Below, in pieces: positions 14,101 through 27,078 of a stretch of 64,000 nt of DNA. Location of the stretch: the NCBI RefSeq assembly GCF_020360975.1, contig NW_025408667.1, positions 9,424,001 through 9,488,000 of the forward strand. The letters are read 5' to 3'. The position numbers and the translations under genes were made by a program. The DNA comes from Hirsutella rhossiliensis. Lineage: Eukaryota > Ascomycota > Sordariomycetes > Hypocreales > Ophiocordycipitaceae. Numbering within the stretch: the stretch's first letter is position 1; every line of letters begins with the position of its first letter. The notes beneath the pieces were generated by a model. It was not told where the DNA came from. It did no database searches and saw only the letters and a list, made by a program, of their open reading frames with translations.

Positions 14101-16435
14101 AAGTAAAACTTTATAATAATTTAGCTACTAAATAAGATAAAAGGGATAACCGTTTAAGTAAATTATTATAGGCTTTAGCGATATAAATAAAAATAATAAC
14201 TAAACTAGCGGATATAATAAAATTAACTAATAAGACCTATATACTAACTAATATAGCTATATAACCTAGTATCCGATATAAATAGAATAAAGGATATAAT
14301 AAGAAGATCTAAAGAGTTATTGCTACTTTAAGGAAAGACCTCGAATAAATTAATAAAGAGCTTAAGTTAAGAGAAACTAGCTCTTAAAAGAAAGAATAAA
14401 GCCTATAAGATAAAATAAAGAATATCCCTTAAAAATACCGGAAATATAATAAACTCTTTAAGGAAGAACTTAAGATAGGGTTACTTAAATATAGCTAATA
14501 GGACTATAAAATTTATCTTAAGAATAAAATAACGCTAACGTTCTATAAAATCTATAACTTAAATAAAAAGTAACTATAAACGCTACGCGACTACCTTAAT
14601 AAGAATCTATAAAAGGGATATATATAAATATTAATATCTAAAGTAAGCTATTTAGTTATATTTATTTTAAAGAAAAATAGTAAGCTACGACTAGTTATTA
14701 ACTATAGACGCTTAAATAATATTATAATAAAGGACCGAATACTATTACCGCTTATATTAGAACTATAAGATCGATTATATAGTAAAAAATAGTTTATAGC
14801 CCTCGATCTTAAAGGCGCCTATAACTTAATACGTATAAAAAAGGGATATAAATAGATAATAGCCTTTAGAACGAAATTTAAACTATTCGAATATCTAGTA
14901 ATACTATTTAGACTTATAAATATACTAGCTACCTTCTAATAGATAATTAATAATATCCTATGCGAATACTTAGATATCTTTATAGTAGTATACCTAGATA
15001 ATATCCTAATCTTCTTAGATACCTTAGAAGAATATAAGGAATACGTCTATAAGGTACTCCGTATACTTTAAAATATAAAGTTACTAGTTAAACTAAAGAA
15101 AAGTAAGTTTTATATATAGGAAGTAGACTTCCTTAGATATACGATCTTACTAAAAGAGATATAAATATAATAAGATAAAATTAACTTAGTTTAACGGGGA
15201 CGAGGGCACACACCCAAAGCACGCGCAGCACGTGGCAAAGGATTAGCAGAGCAATTAACTGCGCAATCATCTGATCACTTGGTCTGCATATAGCTCTATG
15301 GGCTTTGGGTTATAAATGCGAGTCTTAGAGATTTCTTTACTCCATGCCTCTTCGTTTCTGCTAGAGTCGCGCAACTGGCGGCATCTGCTTTAAAGGGGAA
15401 AAACAAAAATTTGAATTGACTGTGATTGAGGATGATGCCTGATCAGATGATCGAGGTCTTTGTAACGCCTTTAAGTACACTTGGAAGAAAGTTGGAGAGG
15501 GGGGGGGGGGGTGCTAGGGGTCTCATCCCTCCAACGGGCTGATGTCCATAGGGGTGTGATCTTGCCCGTCAAATTAGTTAAAGAATAGCTAATACTAAAG
15601 AACGTTAAGGACGTATAAAGTTTCCTAGGATTTATAAATTACTACTAACAATTTATTAAAGATTTTAGAAAGATTATAGTACTACTATATAACTTAACGA
15701 AGAAGGAAAAAGAATTTATATAGGACGATAAAGCTAACGAAGCTTTCGAATATATTAAAACTATAATTATATAAGAACTAGTCTTAACTACCTTCGATCT
15801 AAAATAATAAATCGAACTCGAAACCGATATATTAGACTTTACTTTAAGAGTATAAATCGGATAAAAAGATAATAAAGGAAGACTATAACTAATTATATTC
15901 TACTTAAAAAAGCTATATAGCATAGAACTTAATTACCCTATTTACGATAAAGAATTCCTTATAATTATTTAAGCTTTTAAGGAATTTCGATACTACCTTC
16001 TTAAAAGTAAATATAAAGTTAAGGTCTATATAAATCTTATATTTTATAATAACGTAGTAGTTAAACGGACGATAGATCTAATAGGCCGAATACTTATTAG
16101 AGTTCGACTATAAAATAATCTATAGAAAAGGAATAGAAAATAGTTAAGCTAATACCCTTAGTTAATAAAGTAACTATAATATAAGGGTACCTATAGTAAA
16201 AGGATAGCTCTTAGAAATTAACGAAAACGGGAACTACTAGTAATAATAGCTAAATATAATATTTAAAGTATAACCCGACGACTTAACTTACTAAAAGATC
16301 CTAAAATAAATAAAAGAATATAAAGCACCGAACGGATATAATATAAGATATTTAGAAGTTTTAATATATAAAAATAAAATCTAGATACTATTAGAATTAC
16401 GAGATAAAGTAAAGAGATTATTCTATCTTTACTAG
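11110..16435 (+). pseudogene. Ty3/Gypsy element B, gag-pol relic, split by a solo LTR
   Basis: Plus-strand Ty3/Gypsy polyprotein. A Ty3-type gag runs from about 11,230 to 11,830, followed by a zinc knuckle near 11,995-12,050 in which Cys (TGY) has become Tyr (TAY). A long linker follows, then an aspartyl-protease-like fold near 13,745-14,080. RT runs from about 14,560 to 15,185 with VVYLDNILIF, where the second catalytic Asp of YLDD is now Asn (GAT GAT to GAT AAT at 14,997-15,002). After the LTR inserted at 15,192-15,571 the reading continues with RNase H (YPIYDKEFL near 15,930) and the start of the integrase zinc-binding region, then stops at about 16,435 where Copia sequence takes over. No 5' LTR was identified. 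TAG/TAA stops are everywhere. Confidence 0.88.
15186..15577. mobile_element. Solo LTR (380 bp, nearly unmutated) with TTAG target duplication
   Basis: A GC-normal island inside the RIP-mutated RT of Gypsy B. Its ends read TTTAACGGGG (15,190) and CCCGTCAAA (to 15,573), a terminal inverted repeat, flanked by TTAG at 15,186-15,189 and 15,574-15,577. Removing one TTAG plus the insert restores the uninterrupted sequence seen in Gypsy A. The LTR proper (TG/TA...CA) is 15,192-15,571. It contains TATA-like elements and a run of 13 G (15,499-15,511). A heavily mutated relative of nearly the same length lies at 56,812-57,189 as the 5' LTR of a gag-only relic, so this is a solo LTR left after recombination. 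By comparison with that LTR the sense orientation is probably minus. Confidence 0.85.
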
Positions 16436-18094
16436 AAAACAAGGATCCTATAGAGCCTAAAACATTTAAATAGGCTATAAATAGCTTAGAAGCTATAAAA
16501 TAGAAAAGAGCTATATTTCTAGAAATAGAAGAGCTCTTAAACTAAAATACCTAGGAATTAAAGCCTCTTCCTAGCGATAGGGAGGCCCTAGGCGGCCGTT
16601 CGGTCTATAAAATAAAGCGGGATAATAATAATATTATTAAATATAAAGCCCGCTATATAGTATAAGGATTTAATTAGGTCTACGGCCTAGATTATTTAGA
16701 AACCTTTTCTACGATAGTAAGACCCGAATCTATTAGAATGCTACTTATAATAGCTATTTCTAATAATTATACTCTACTATAATACGATATAAAAAATGCC
16801 TTTATATATACCGAAATAGATATAGATATTTATATAAAAATCCCTATAGGCTACGAAGAGCTAATACTTAAAGACTGGTTTAATAAAAACTAGTATAAGT
16901 ATAATATTAGCTATTTATAGTTTCTAGAGCTATATAAAAAGAAAAGGCTAGTAGCAAAATTAAAGAAAGTATTATACGGCCTTAAATAAAGCCTAAAGCT
17001 CTAGTATAACTATCTTAGCTCTATATTAGCTAAGATAGGATTTTCGGCCCTTCCTATAGACAAAGGGGTATTTATAAATACGTAATATAAAATTGCGATA
17101 GCAATCTACGTAGATGACCTCCTAATAATAGGGCCTAATAGAGGTATAATAAATAGTTTGCTTAAAAAAGTAGTAGATTATATAAAGGTTTAGCCTCTAG
17201 GCGAACTAAAAGACTTCTTAGGAATATATATAATTATAAACTAGAGCAGAAAGGAGATATTTATATCCTAGGAAAAATATACTCGTAATAAAATACGAGA
17301 ATATAATAAAGAAGACTTAGGGACTTCTAATACGCCTACTATAGTAGGAGTAAAGCTTAAAAAGGCTACTATAACGCCTTCGTAAAAAGAAATCCTTATT
17401 TACTAAAGGAAATAGGGCTCTATTATATCTAGCTATAATAAGCAGGCTAGACATTTTATATGCTGTTATTTCCTGCGCTAGATTTGCTTCTAAACTAGAT
17501 AATACGTACTTTAAAGCGTTAAATACTATCTAGAAATATTTAAATAAATATCCTAACCTAGGGATAATTTATTATTGCAATATCCCTTATACTTATAATT
17601 TTATAAAAGGTTATTCTAACGCTAGCTAGGCGTCTAACCTTATAGATAGAAAATCCGTTTCTAGATACTATTTCTATATTTATAAAAATATTATAAGTTA
17701 GGCCTGCTAGAAGCAAAAATCTATAGCCCTATTAACCTACGAAGCTGAATTTATTGCCCTTAGGGAGGCTAATAAAGAAGCTTTATATCTAAATCGGCTA
17801 TTTTATACGATAAATAATAGCTTGTCTATTAGAATTCCTAATACTATACCTCCTATCTTAACGGATAACGAGGCAGCTATTAAATTAGCTGAAAATCCGG
17901 AATTTCATAAAAAAACAAAGCATATAGACATTGCCTACTTCTATACCCGAGAAATTATTAGGGAAAAGAAGATTCGGATTTTCTATATTAAATCCGAAGA
18001 TAATATTGCCGATATATTTACTAAGGAACTAGGAAGAGAAAAATTCTTTAAGTTCCGAGAGCTTCTTTCCCTTAGGGAATTAAAAGAGCCTTAA
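16436..18094 (+). pseudogene. Ty1/Copia pol, 5'-truncated (RT - RNase H)
   Basis: Begins abruptly within the integrase-RT linker. EALGGR and VYKIKRD (near 16,590-16,620), VQGFNQVYGLDYLETFS-like RT text and LKKVLYGLK (near 16,970) precede an intact catalytic YVDD (17,106-17,117). RNase H fills 17,300-18,094. Stops are fewer than in the Gypsy copies, and the last 273 bases (17,822-18,094) form an open frame with DNEAAIKLAENPEFHKKTKHID and NIADIFTKEL, the standard Copia RNase H C-terminus. The 5' half and the 5' LTR are missing; the junction is with Gypsy B. It is the same broad family as Copia G. Confidence 0.9.
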
Positions 18095-18479
18095 AAAGAA
18101 AAGCTTATATCCCCTTAATAGAGGTTTTTTAGCTGTCTTTTACTTTCTTAGCTTTTCCTCTATATATAACTAATAGGTTTTTCCTTTAAAAAGGTTTCCT
18201 ATTAGTAAAAAACAACTTATAAAAATAGGGTTTTTCCTTATTAAAAGGTTTCCTATAATAATAACTTTATAAGGCTTTTTTCCTTATAAAGGTTTGCCTA
18301 GAAAGGAGAAATAATTATAACTATAACTAGGATTTTTCCTACTAAGGTTTTTCCTAGAAAGGGTTTTAAAATTTTCCCTTATATTCCTATTATACACCTT
18401 ATTCTTAATAAGGATAATTCTACTATAAAAGAAATAACTAGTAAAGAGCACTATTTACCTAGTACTCTTTAAGGGAGGC
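18095..18479 (+). repeat. Copia 3' untranslated region with repeated fold-back units
   Basis: Between the RNase H stop and the LTR lie about four imperfect units of 55-70 bp. Each has the form AGG(T)TTTTCCT...AAGGTTTxCCTA (near 18,170-18,215, 18,225-18,255, 18,265-18,300 and 18,325-18,365). Each unit is itself a weak inverted repeat. A purine tract (AAGGGAGGC near 18,470-18,478) directly before the LTR is the expected polypurine tract. Confidence 0.6.
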
Positions 18480-19173
18480 TATAAGAATATACCCTTATAT
18501 TCCTATTTTACTGTTATAAAGAAATAATAGGCATAGGGAGGCTTTATAGAATAAGCTAGTAAAAGAGGCTCTATAATACAGTCTAAGGAATAACCCTTAA
18601 AGACAAAGACCTCTACTAGATAACTATACCTTCCTCTAGGAAAAGCGGGTCAGGATAAGCCTATCCTTATAAACAAAAATATGCATAAAATGCATAAGTC
18701 AATTACGAGCAGAACGGATACCCTATTGCCTATTTTGGCCTAGCGGTTCCGAAGATATCCGCGATACGAGAATAGGTAGGGCATAGAACATTCTAGTTAA
18801 ATCCACTACTTATACTAGAACCCATAGTCTTACGTTAACCATCACGCTATAATTAGACCACCTACTAAGTTAGGAAGATATACTATAGATAGAGCTTTTT
18901 AAGCACTATAGAATGTGCTAGAAAGCTGACTAATTGGTCTACTAGTGGGCGAGCAATAGTCTATAAAAGACGAAGGATTTCCCTAGGAGTAGTAGATAGA
19001 ATAAGTAAGTTTATAAGCATCTTTTATAACGCTATTCTTTTAATATATTATTCAGCCCCTTATATGCTCGTTATAAATTCTAGACGAAATCCTACCCTAT
19101 ACTCCTTCGACCGATCTTTCCGCTTACGTTATCGATTACCCGATTCTATACTTATTGCTTATACCTTCTTATA
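18480..19173 (+). mobile_element. Copia 3' LTR (694 bp)
   Basis: Starts TATAAGAATATACCC after the polypurine tract and ends CTTCTTATA. It is the reverse complement, with transition differences, of the solo LTR at 47,822-48,517, which fixes both boundaries. The terminal TG and CA have become TA, as RIP predicts. The right flank is the gag-only relic. Confidence 0.88.
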
Positions 19174-22100
19174 CTATTTTAGATCTAATAGCTAGAATCG
19201 CCTTATCTCCTTTATCTATAATTAATTACTATCGTACTAATACTATTAAGGGCTCGTTTACGCTAGCGTAGGCTAGGTTAAGGACTTAGTTAGCGCCCCT
19301 TTTATAACTAAGGATCTTATATCTTAGTAAAAGAATCTTAGCCGTTAAGGTATCTATAATAGGTTCTCTCTATAATTATTAGGTAGCTCTTAAGTTATCT
19401 TCTTTAACTTTTATTACTAAAGCTTAATAGAAATTACTTAGGAGCTAGGTAGCTATTTCTTATATAGTCTCCTTAAGCTTTAGTATTTTATATATGTCTT
19501 TATTAACTATTAAGGTCGTAGTTTAAAAGGATTTTACTATATCGACCTTATCTAGATACTCCTATTTAATAGCTCTTACTACTAGCGTAACTACCTAGAT
19601 AGTACTAATTTAATATTTAACTTATATATCGCCGTTCCTTAAAGAATAATTAAATAATATACGCGCGGCTCTAATAGATAGTATACCTAAGATAAAGGGG
19701 ACTAAGACTCTATCTAATATAATATAAAAACGGATTAATATCTAGGCTATACTTAGATAGAGATTAGTCTTTACCACCCTAATTATATCTATAAGGGACC
19801 TAGTATACGCCGTCGTTAATACTCTTATTAATAGGATTTTAAGCCTATATACGTTTATATATCTTTTAGTAATAAGGTTTCCTTTAGACTTAGTATCGAT
19901 TAAGGCGCTTAGAACTTTAGCTTTCTAGCTACTAAGCTATACTTAAATATAGGGTAGGTCTTATATATACTTAAGCGAGTAGAAAGGTATAAGGACTATA
20001 TTTATATATATTATAGGAATTACTATAAGGTCTTTTAAAGTTATCTCTTAGTATTTTATTAAGAGTACTACTTCTTATATAATAAATTCGTTTTTCTTTA
20101 GTCTTATTACTTTTAAAGTTTATTAATTAAATAGTCCTTAAGCTAGTTACGTTATACTAATTATATTAGTTATAAACCTAACTTCCTTTAGTACTTATTA
20201 AACTTCGAGGCACTTATAATCTAATTCTTTATAAGTAAGGTAAATAAGCTTAATCGGTTTAACCTAGTATTCTTTATTTTATTCTTTAACTTATACTAAA
20301 GCTACTATAAGTTTTCCTTATAGATATTTAAGGAGGAGTAAACTACTCTCTATATTATCTTTAGCTACTTTTATAACCGTTATTATAGCTTTATAGGGTC
20401 TTATATTACTCTCTACTTTCTTTAAGGTCTAGAATTTAGTGTTTTCTATACCTTAGGCTATATTTACGTATCTTATACTAAGTCTTTTACTTAGTTAAGG
20501 AATAAAGTCGATTAAGTAATTTAAAGGGATTAGGATTCTTTTATATATAATTTCTCTAACGATTTTATCTATAAGTCTATTAAACTTCTTATTTAGATCT
20601 ACTTTATATTTATAGTATATAAGGATAATCTTTAGGCTAGTTTTTACTATTCTTATTATCTTAATTTCCTCTACGTTTTCTTTAACTCTTTATCTTTTTC
20701 CTTTATAGGTATTAATCCTTATTATAGTTATATAGATTATCTAATTATATATATCGCTTTATTATATATTATCTATAATTATAATAACCGATATCCTTTT
20801 TACTTCTTTTTTTATATCGCTTACTTTTAGATTCCTTAGCTTTTATTTATATAGGCTATTATATCTCTAGAACTAGTCTAAGAAACTAGATTCTCTTTTA
20901 CTAGTAGCTTAATTTAAGTAAGATAGTATAACTATAGCTTTAACCTATTTTATAAGTAGTAATATAAAGGAGTCTAGCTATATATCTACTTAGTATATAA
21001 TAAGCCTTTAAATATATATACTTATTTAAGAAAACCTATTAGTAAGTATTAAGGGAATTATACTTTTATTATCTTTTCTTTTAAGGTAAAGAGTCTTATT
21101 TACTACTTTATATATTATAAATCCGATCTTATAGTCCTAAGAGTATACCTTATACTTATTAAGGTAGTATCCTTTTTTATTATAATAAAAGTATCTCCTA
21201 GGCCGGTTAAAAGTATTAACCTAAAACTATATATATTAATTAGATAGGTAGTAAAATCCGATAGTATTTATACTACCTCTTTATTTATAACTTAAAGAGT
21301 AGCCTTTACTATTAATATATCTTTATTCCTTATTAAGCTAGTTAAATATCTACTCTTACTAGTAAGTAGGGTTAATCTTTATATCTTTAAAGGCTTTTAT
21401 TAGGTCTAAGATCTCCTTTATAGGCTATTTAGGTTTCTTATTTATTTTCTTTAACTCTTTAAGAAGTTTTTCTTTGCCCTTATTAGATTCGGCTTCCTTT
21501 ATTACTTTATTAATTTCCTTAAAAAGCTAGTCTTTCTTTAGGTTCTTAAGCTTTTAATTATAAACTTTAGATACTATATCTTATTGCTTAACGTCCTAGC
21601 GAGGTGCTAAGTAGTTATTAATTATATAGATAAGGCTTTTATATAAGAGTTTTAAGATAACTTTAGATATCTTCTTATTTCTCTTTATAACGTTAATAAT
21701 AATCTCCTTTAGTATTATATAGTAGATAAAGTATAACTAAACTATAGATTCTTCTTAGCTATTAGGTTATACCTTACGCTATAGGTATAAGTAGAGACTA
21801 AGCTATTTTATAACTTCCGTAATAGTCTTAAGCTTTTTAGTATTATAATAGTTTAAGCGGTCGTTAGTAGTTTCTAGTTATTTAATATTATATATATAGT
21901 AATATTAAAGGAGTCTCTTCTTTACTTCTTCTTAAGTAAGTCCGTCTATAAGAATTTTAATAGTAAGGGCTTATATAGAGGAGATATAGACTTTAAGCTA
22001 GTTTATTTTATCCTTATTATAAATATAGTTAATATATATCTCTTATTCGAACTTCTTAAGAAATTTAGTTATATTTTTACGATTAAATTTACTAATAAGT

Positions 22101-22583
22101 AGGAGTTATAGTTAGTAGAGTCTTCCTATAAGGTTATCTTAGCTTCTAGTAAGTATATCTCTAAGTTTATTAGTAATCTTATTAATATCTACCTTAATTT
22201 TCTTTATAGCGTAAGTAATAAGATTAAATAATCCCTCTTAATAGCTAGCGTTTTTAAATATAGTATACCTATAGATTATAAGGTTATAAAATTTAAAGTT
22301 AGAGTTTTTAGAGTTAAAGGATATCTTATTATAACTATCTTATTACTTACTTTCTTATTTATTAATAGGAGGTAAGCGTTTTTTATAAGCTACTATATAA
22401 AGGAGAGCTAAGGTTAAGGTTATTAAGGTATCCCTTATTAGTACTTATATTAGTATTATTAATATATATATAAGTAAGAGGTCTTAGTAGGGTTCTAGAA
22501 TAGTTTAGATTATACTATTATTATTATTTATATCTTTTAAAGTATTATATAAGGATCGTAGTTTCTTAACTAAGTTGCTAGTT
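19174..22583 (-). pseudogene. Gag-only LTR retroelement relic (gag-protease), heavily RIP-mutated
   Basis: The reverse complement matches the internal region of the intact element at 22,584-27,847: 19,190-19,500 corresponds to about 26,330-26,720, and 22,540-22,581 to about 23,279-23,320. It is therefore a minus-strand copy of the same gag-protease family. Its 3' end is missing next to the Copia LTR. Its 5' end (start of gag and 5' LTR) is missing where the younger member begins. A parallel copy occupies 46,935-57,189. No RT, RNase H or integrase motif was found on either strand. Confidence 0.8.
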
Positions 22584-22981
22584 TAACGGGGGCATCTATA
22601 CCCCAAGGAACACATAGCCCGCGCAGCAGAGTCCTTGGCAGGGTCCTTGGCAGGATCCTTGGCAGAGTCTCTAGCTAGCCCTCTTCTTAATCAGATGATC
22701 CCTTGGCCCCTGTTCGTCTAGGGAAGAAGGAGGGAAAATTCGGTCTATAAAAGAGGTCTCCTTTCCTCCTTAGCTAGCAGACATTATCATTGAGCATTAT
22801 CTTCTTCTATATCTTTTCTCCGCTAATATACCTTTTTTGGCCCTCTTTGCCTTTGCCTTACCCTGCCTAGTGCTTTCTCGTTTCCTTCGTCCCCCTTAGA
22901 CCCCCTCGTCCTTCGGTATCTAGCTGCTGCTGTTGCCGTTGGCGTGGGTGTGTCTTTGGGTGTGTGCCGCAGCCACCGTCA
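22584..22981 (+). repeat. 5' LTR of the gag-only element
   Basis: Starts TAACGGGGGC (TG mutated to TA) and ends CCACCGTCA. It contains three 12-bp tandem units of the type GGTCCTTGGCAG (22,629-22,664), a TATA-like box GGTCTATAAAAGAGG near 22,741-22,755 and a pyrimidine-rich leader. A possible primer-binding site TGGTCTCTAGGGC follows at about 22,986. GC content and TG/CA are nearly normal, unlike the neighbours. Confidence 0.88.
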
Positions 22982-22998
22982 AAACTGGTCTCTAGGGC

Positions 22999-25900
22999 GT
23001 GAACTCGTTGTTCCGTTCTATTTGCACGGCGACGAGTGGCTTCACGAAGCCGAGAACACCCGGAGGACGACGGTACTATTCAGAAAAAATAAAATCTAGG
23101 GATTCAACAATTAAAGCAGCAACCACCTCAATAGCTAGAGTCAGGGACCCAATAAGGCGACAGACTCACCGGGAAACAAATGATTAGATAATGCCTTCGC
23201 TAGTGGTAAAGGAAAAGCAACAAGCTAACACTAAAAAACCCCGAGCTCCTATTATTGGCCCTACGACCCCTAACACTAGCGACTCGGTTAAGAAACCACG
23301 ATCCTTACATAATACTTTAAAAGACACGAACAACGACACTAGCGTAATCTAGACCGTTCTAGAACCCTACCGAGACCTCTTACTTATGCACGCACTAACA
23401 ATGCTAATATAGGTACTAACGAGGGATACCCTAATAACCTTAACCTTAGCTCTCCTCTACGCGGTAGCTTATAGAGAACGTCTACCTCCCGCTAATAGAT
23501 AAGAAAGCAAGCAATAAGATAGTTATAATAAGATGTCCTCTAACTCCGAAAACTCTAACTCTGAATTTCGCAACCTCGCAATCCACGGGCACACTATATC
23601 TAGAAACACTAGCCGTTAAGAAGGATTATCTAATCCTACTACTAGCGATGCAAAGAAAATTAAGGTAGATATTAATAAGATTGCTAATAAACTTAGGGAC
23701 ATACTCGCTAGAAGCTAAGATAACCTCGTAGGAAGACTCCGCTAACCACGACTCCTACCTATCGGAAAATTTAACGGTAAAAACGTAACTAAATTCCTTA
23801 AGAAGTTCGAACGGGAGATACGCGTTAACCGCATCTACGACGAGGATAAAATAGACTAGCTCGAAGTCTATATCTCCTCTATATAAGCCCCTACTATTAA
23901 AATTCTTATAGACGGACTTACCTAGGAAGAAGCGAAGAAGAGACTCCTCTAATACTACTACGTATATAATATTAAATAACTAGAAACTGCTAACGACCGC
24001 TTAGACCATCACAATACTAAAAAGCCTAAGACTATTACGGAAGTCACGGAATAGCTTAGTCTCTACTCGTACCTATAGCGCAAGGCATAACCCGACGGCT
24101 AGGAAGAATCTATAGTCTAGTTATACTTTATCTACCGTGCAATGCCGAAGGAGCTTATTATTAACGTTATAGAGAGAAACGGGAAGATATCCGAAGTTAT
24201 CTCGAAACTCCTATATAAAAGCCTTATCTATATAATCAATGATTATTTAGCACCTCGCTAGGACGTTAAGCGACGAGACATGGCATCTAAAGTCTATGAT
24301 TAGAAGCTTAAGAACCTAAAGAAAGACCAGCTCTTTAGGGAAATTAACGAAGTAATAGAGGAAGCCGAATCTAACGAGGACAAAGAAAAACTTCCCGAAG
24401 AGCCAAAGAAAACAGACAAGAAACCTAGACAGCCCGCAAAGGAGATCTTAGACCTAATAAAAGCCTTTAAAGATATAAAGATTAACCTCACTCGCCAGCA
24501 AGAGCAGATGTTCAACTAGCTTAATAGGGAACAGAGACGCATTAGTAGCAGAGGCTACTCTTTAAGTCGTGGACGAGGAGGTAGCGTGAATACTATCGGA
24601 TTTTACTACCTATCTAATCAACACGCGCAGCTTTAGGTTAATGCTTTTAACCGGCCTAGGAGATGCTTCTATTGCGGTAAAGAAGGATACTACCCCGATA
24701 AGTGCGAGGTATACTCTTAGGACCACGAGATCGGATTTATAATATACGAAGCAGCAAACGGGACTCTTTACCTTAGAAGAAAAGATAACGGAAGCGCAAT
24801 TCCCCCGGTGCTCACTAATAGGTTTTCTTAAATAGGTATATATATTCGAAGGCTTGTCGTATACTAGGCAGATACGTGGCTAGACTCCTTTGTATCACTA
24901 CTTATAAAATAGGTCAAAGCCACGGTTATACTATCTTACCCGAATTAGGCTACTAGTAAAAGAGAATCCGGTTTCCTAGACTAGTTCTAGAGATACGGAA
25001 GCCCGCATAAGTAGAAGCCAAGGAATCTAGAAGCAAGCGACATAAGAAAAGAAGTAGGAAGGACATCGGTTATTATAATCACGGACAACACACAACAAAG
25101 CGACATACATAATTAGATGATCTATGCGACTACGATAGGGATTAATGCCCACGAGGGGAAAAGACAAAGAGTCGAAGAGGACGTAGAGGAAATCGAGATA
25201 ACGAGAATAGTAAAAACTAGCCTAAAGATTATCCCTATACACTATAGACATAGAGTAGATCTAGATAAGAAGTTCGATAGACTTACGGATAAAATCGTCG
25301 GAGAAATTATGCATAAAAGAATCCCGATCCCTCTAAATTACCTAATCGACTTTATTCCCTAACTAGGCGAGAGACTTAGTACGAGATGCGTAGACATGGC
25401 CCAAGGTATAGAAAACACTGAATTCTAGACCCCAGAGAAAGCAGAGAGCAATGCAAGACCCTATAGAGCTACGATAACGGTTACAAAAGCAGCCGAAAAT
25501 AACATAGAGAGCAGTTCACTCCTCCTCGAATATCTATAAGGAAAACTCGCGGTAGCTTTAGTATAAGTCGAAGAATAGGACGAAGAATGCTAGGTCGAAC
25601 CGATTAAGCTTACTTGCCCTACTAATAAAGAATCGGATTGCAAGTGCCTCGAAGTCTAACAAGCACTAAAGGAAGTTAGGTTTACAACTAACACGATCAG
25701 CGCAACGCAACTAGCCTAAGGACCATTTAATCAATAAACTCTAGAGGCAATAAGACCGGAGAAAGACGAATTTATTGCATAGGAAGCAGCACTCTCGATA
25801 AGACACTAGGAGACAACTCTAGAGGACCTTATAGCGATTCCTACAATACGCATAAACACGGTCCTTATGCCTTTCCGCTCGCTTAAGCACATGCAAGACC

Positions 25901-27078
25901 TACCCCGCATTTAAGTACGGCTCGGCAGCCAGAAAGCTAAAGTTCTAAGCGCCCTAATCGACACCGGGTCCGAAGGAAACCTTATTGCTAAAAGATACGC
26001 AAACGCATACGGGCTTAAAATCCTGCCGATAAGAGCATCAATAACGGCGTATACCGGGTCCCCTATAGACATGGTTAGGGAGGTAGAGACTGATCTCTAT
26101 CTAGGAACGGCCTAGATACCAATCCGTCTTTATGTTGCGCTAGACGGAGTCTTAGTCCCCTTTATCCTAGGCATGCTATTTATTAGAGCCGCGCGTGTAT
26201 TATTTGATCATTCCCCAAGGAACGGGGATATATAGGTCAAATATTAGATCGGCACCATCCGGGTAGTTACGCCAGCGGTAGGAGCTATTAGATAGGAGCT
26301 TCCGGACGAGGTCGACACAGTAAAATCCTTTTAGGCTGCGACCTTGATAGTTAATAAAGACGTATGCGAAAGACCAAAGCTTAAGGAGGCTATATAGGAA
26401 ACAGCTACCTAGCTCCTAAGAAATTTTTTTTAGGCTTCGGTGATAAAAGTCGAAGAAGATAACCTAGGAGCCACCTAACAATCACGGAGAGAAACCCTTG
26501 CGGACACCCAGACGGCCGAGATTCTCTTGCCGGGAGGCAAGATCCTTGGTTGTGGAGGGGGTGCTGACTAAGTCCCTAACCTAGCCCACGCCAGCGCAAA
26601 CGAGCCCTTAATAGCACTAGTACGATAGCAATTGATTATGGACGAAGGAGATAAGGCGATTCTAGCTATTGGATCTAAGATAGCAGAAGAGATTATTAAA
26701 GTTATGGTTGTGGAGGCCATAGGAGAATTCAAGAAAAACATCATCAAAGCCAGAAAGAAGTTCCGAAAGATCTAGAAAGTTAAAGTTAAGATAGGGAGGA
26801 AACGACCTATTAGATTATATGATCTAAGAGTTAATACTCTCTTTAAAAGAAAAGCAGACAAGATCAACCCTATTAACGATGCTCCATCAGACGGCTCGAC
26901 GCCGGAAGGGGACCCCAACTGGAAGAAGACCAAATGGAACACCGTCAAAGACAAGATATAGCCTGGACCCTACCCGGAACACTTAACAGGAAAATTCTCA
27001 AGTATACGGAAAGGTAAAGCTGGCTAGACGCAAAAGTCGCCGGGGGAAAAGAGGGTAGGATTTTTGAATTTTGAATGA
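22999..27078 (+). pseudogene. Gag-protease polyprotein, about 1,359 codons, interrupted by RIP stops
   Basis: A single reading frame runs from ATG 22,999 to TGA 27,076-27,078 if the internal TAG/TAA codons are read as mutated Gln/Trp codons; no internal TGA was noticed. Residues about 230-500 form a capsid-like helical region. A basic RG-rich stretch (SRGRGG near 24,565) precedes a CCHC zinc knuckle at 24,664-24,705 whose His is now Tyr (CAC to TAC). A retropepsin-like segment carries ALIDTGSEGN (DTG at 25,960-25,968) and a downstream ILGM. The C-terminal part is Lys-rich and unrecognised. The frame ends without RT. An alternative start is ATG 23,191 in the same frame. The role would be particle formation with polymerase supplied in trans; that is inference. 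Confidence 0.82.

Noticed and set aside
15190..15573. MITE or other small DNA transposon, because of terminal inverted repeats and a 4-bp duplication
   Set aside because: A near full-length relative serves as the 5' LTR of a gag element at 56,812-57,189, so solo LTR is the better reading.
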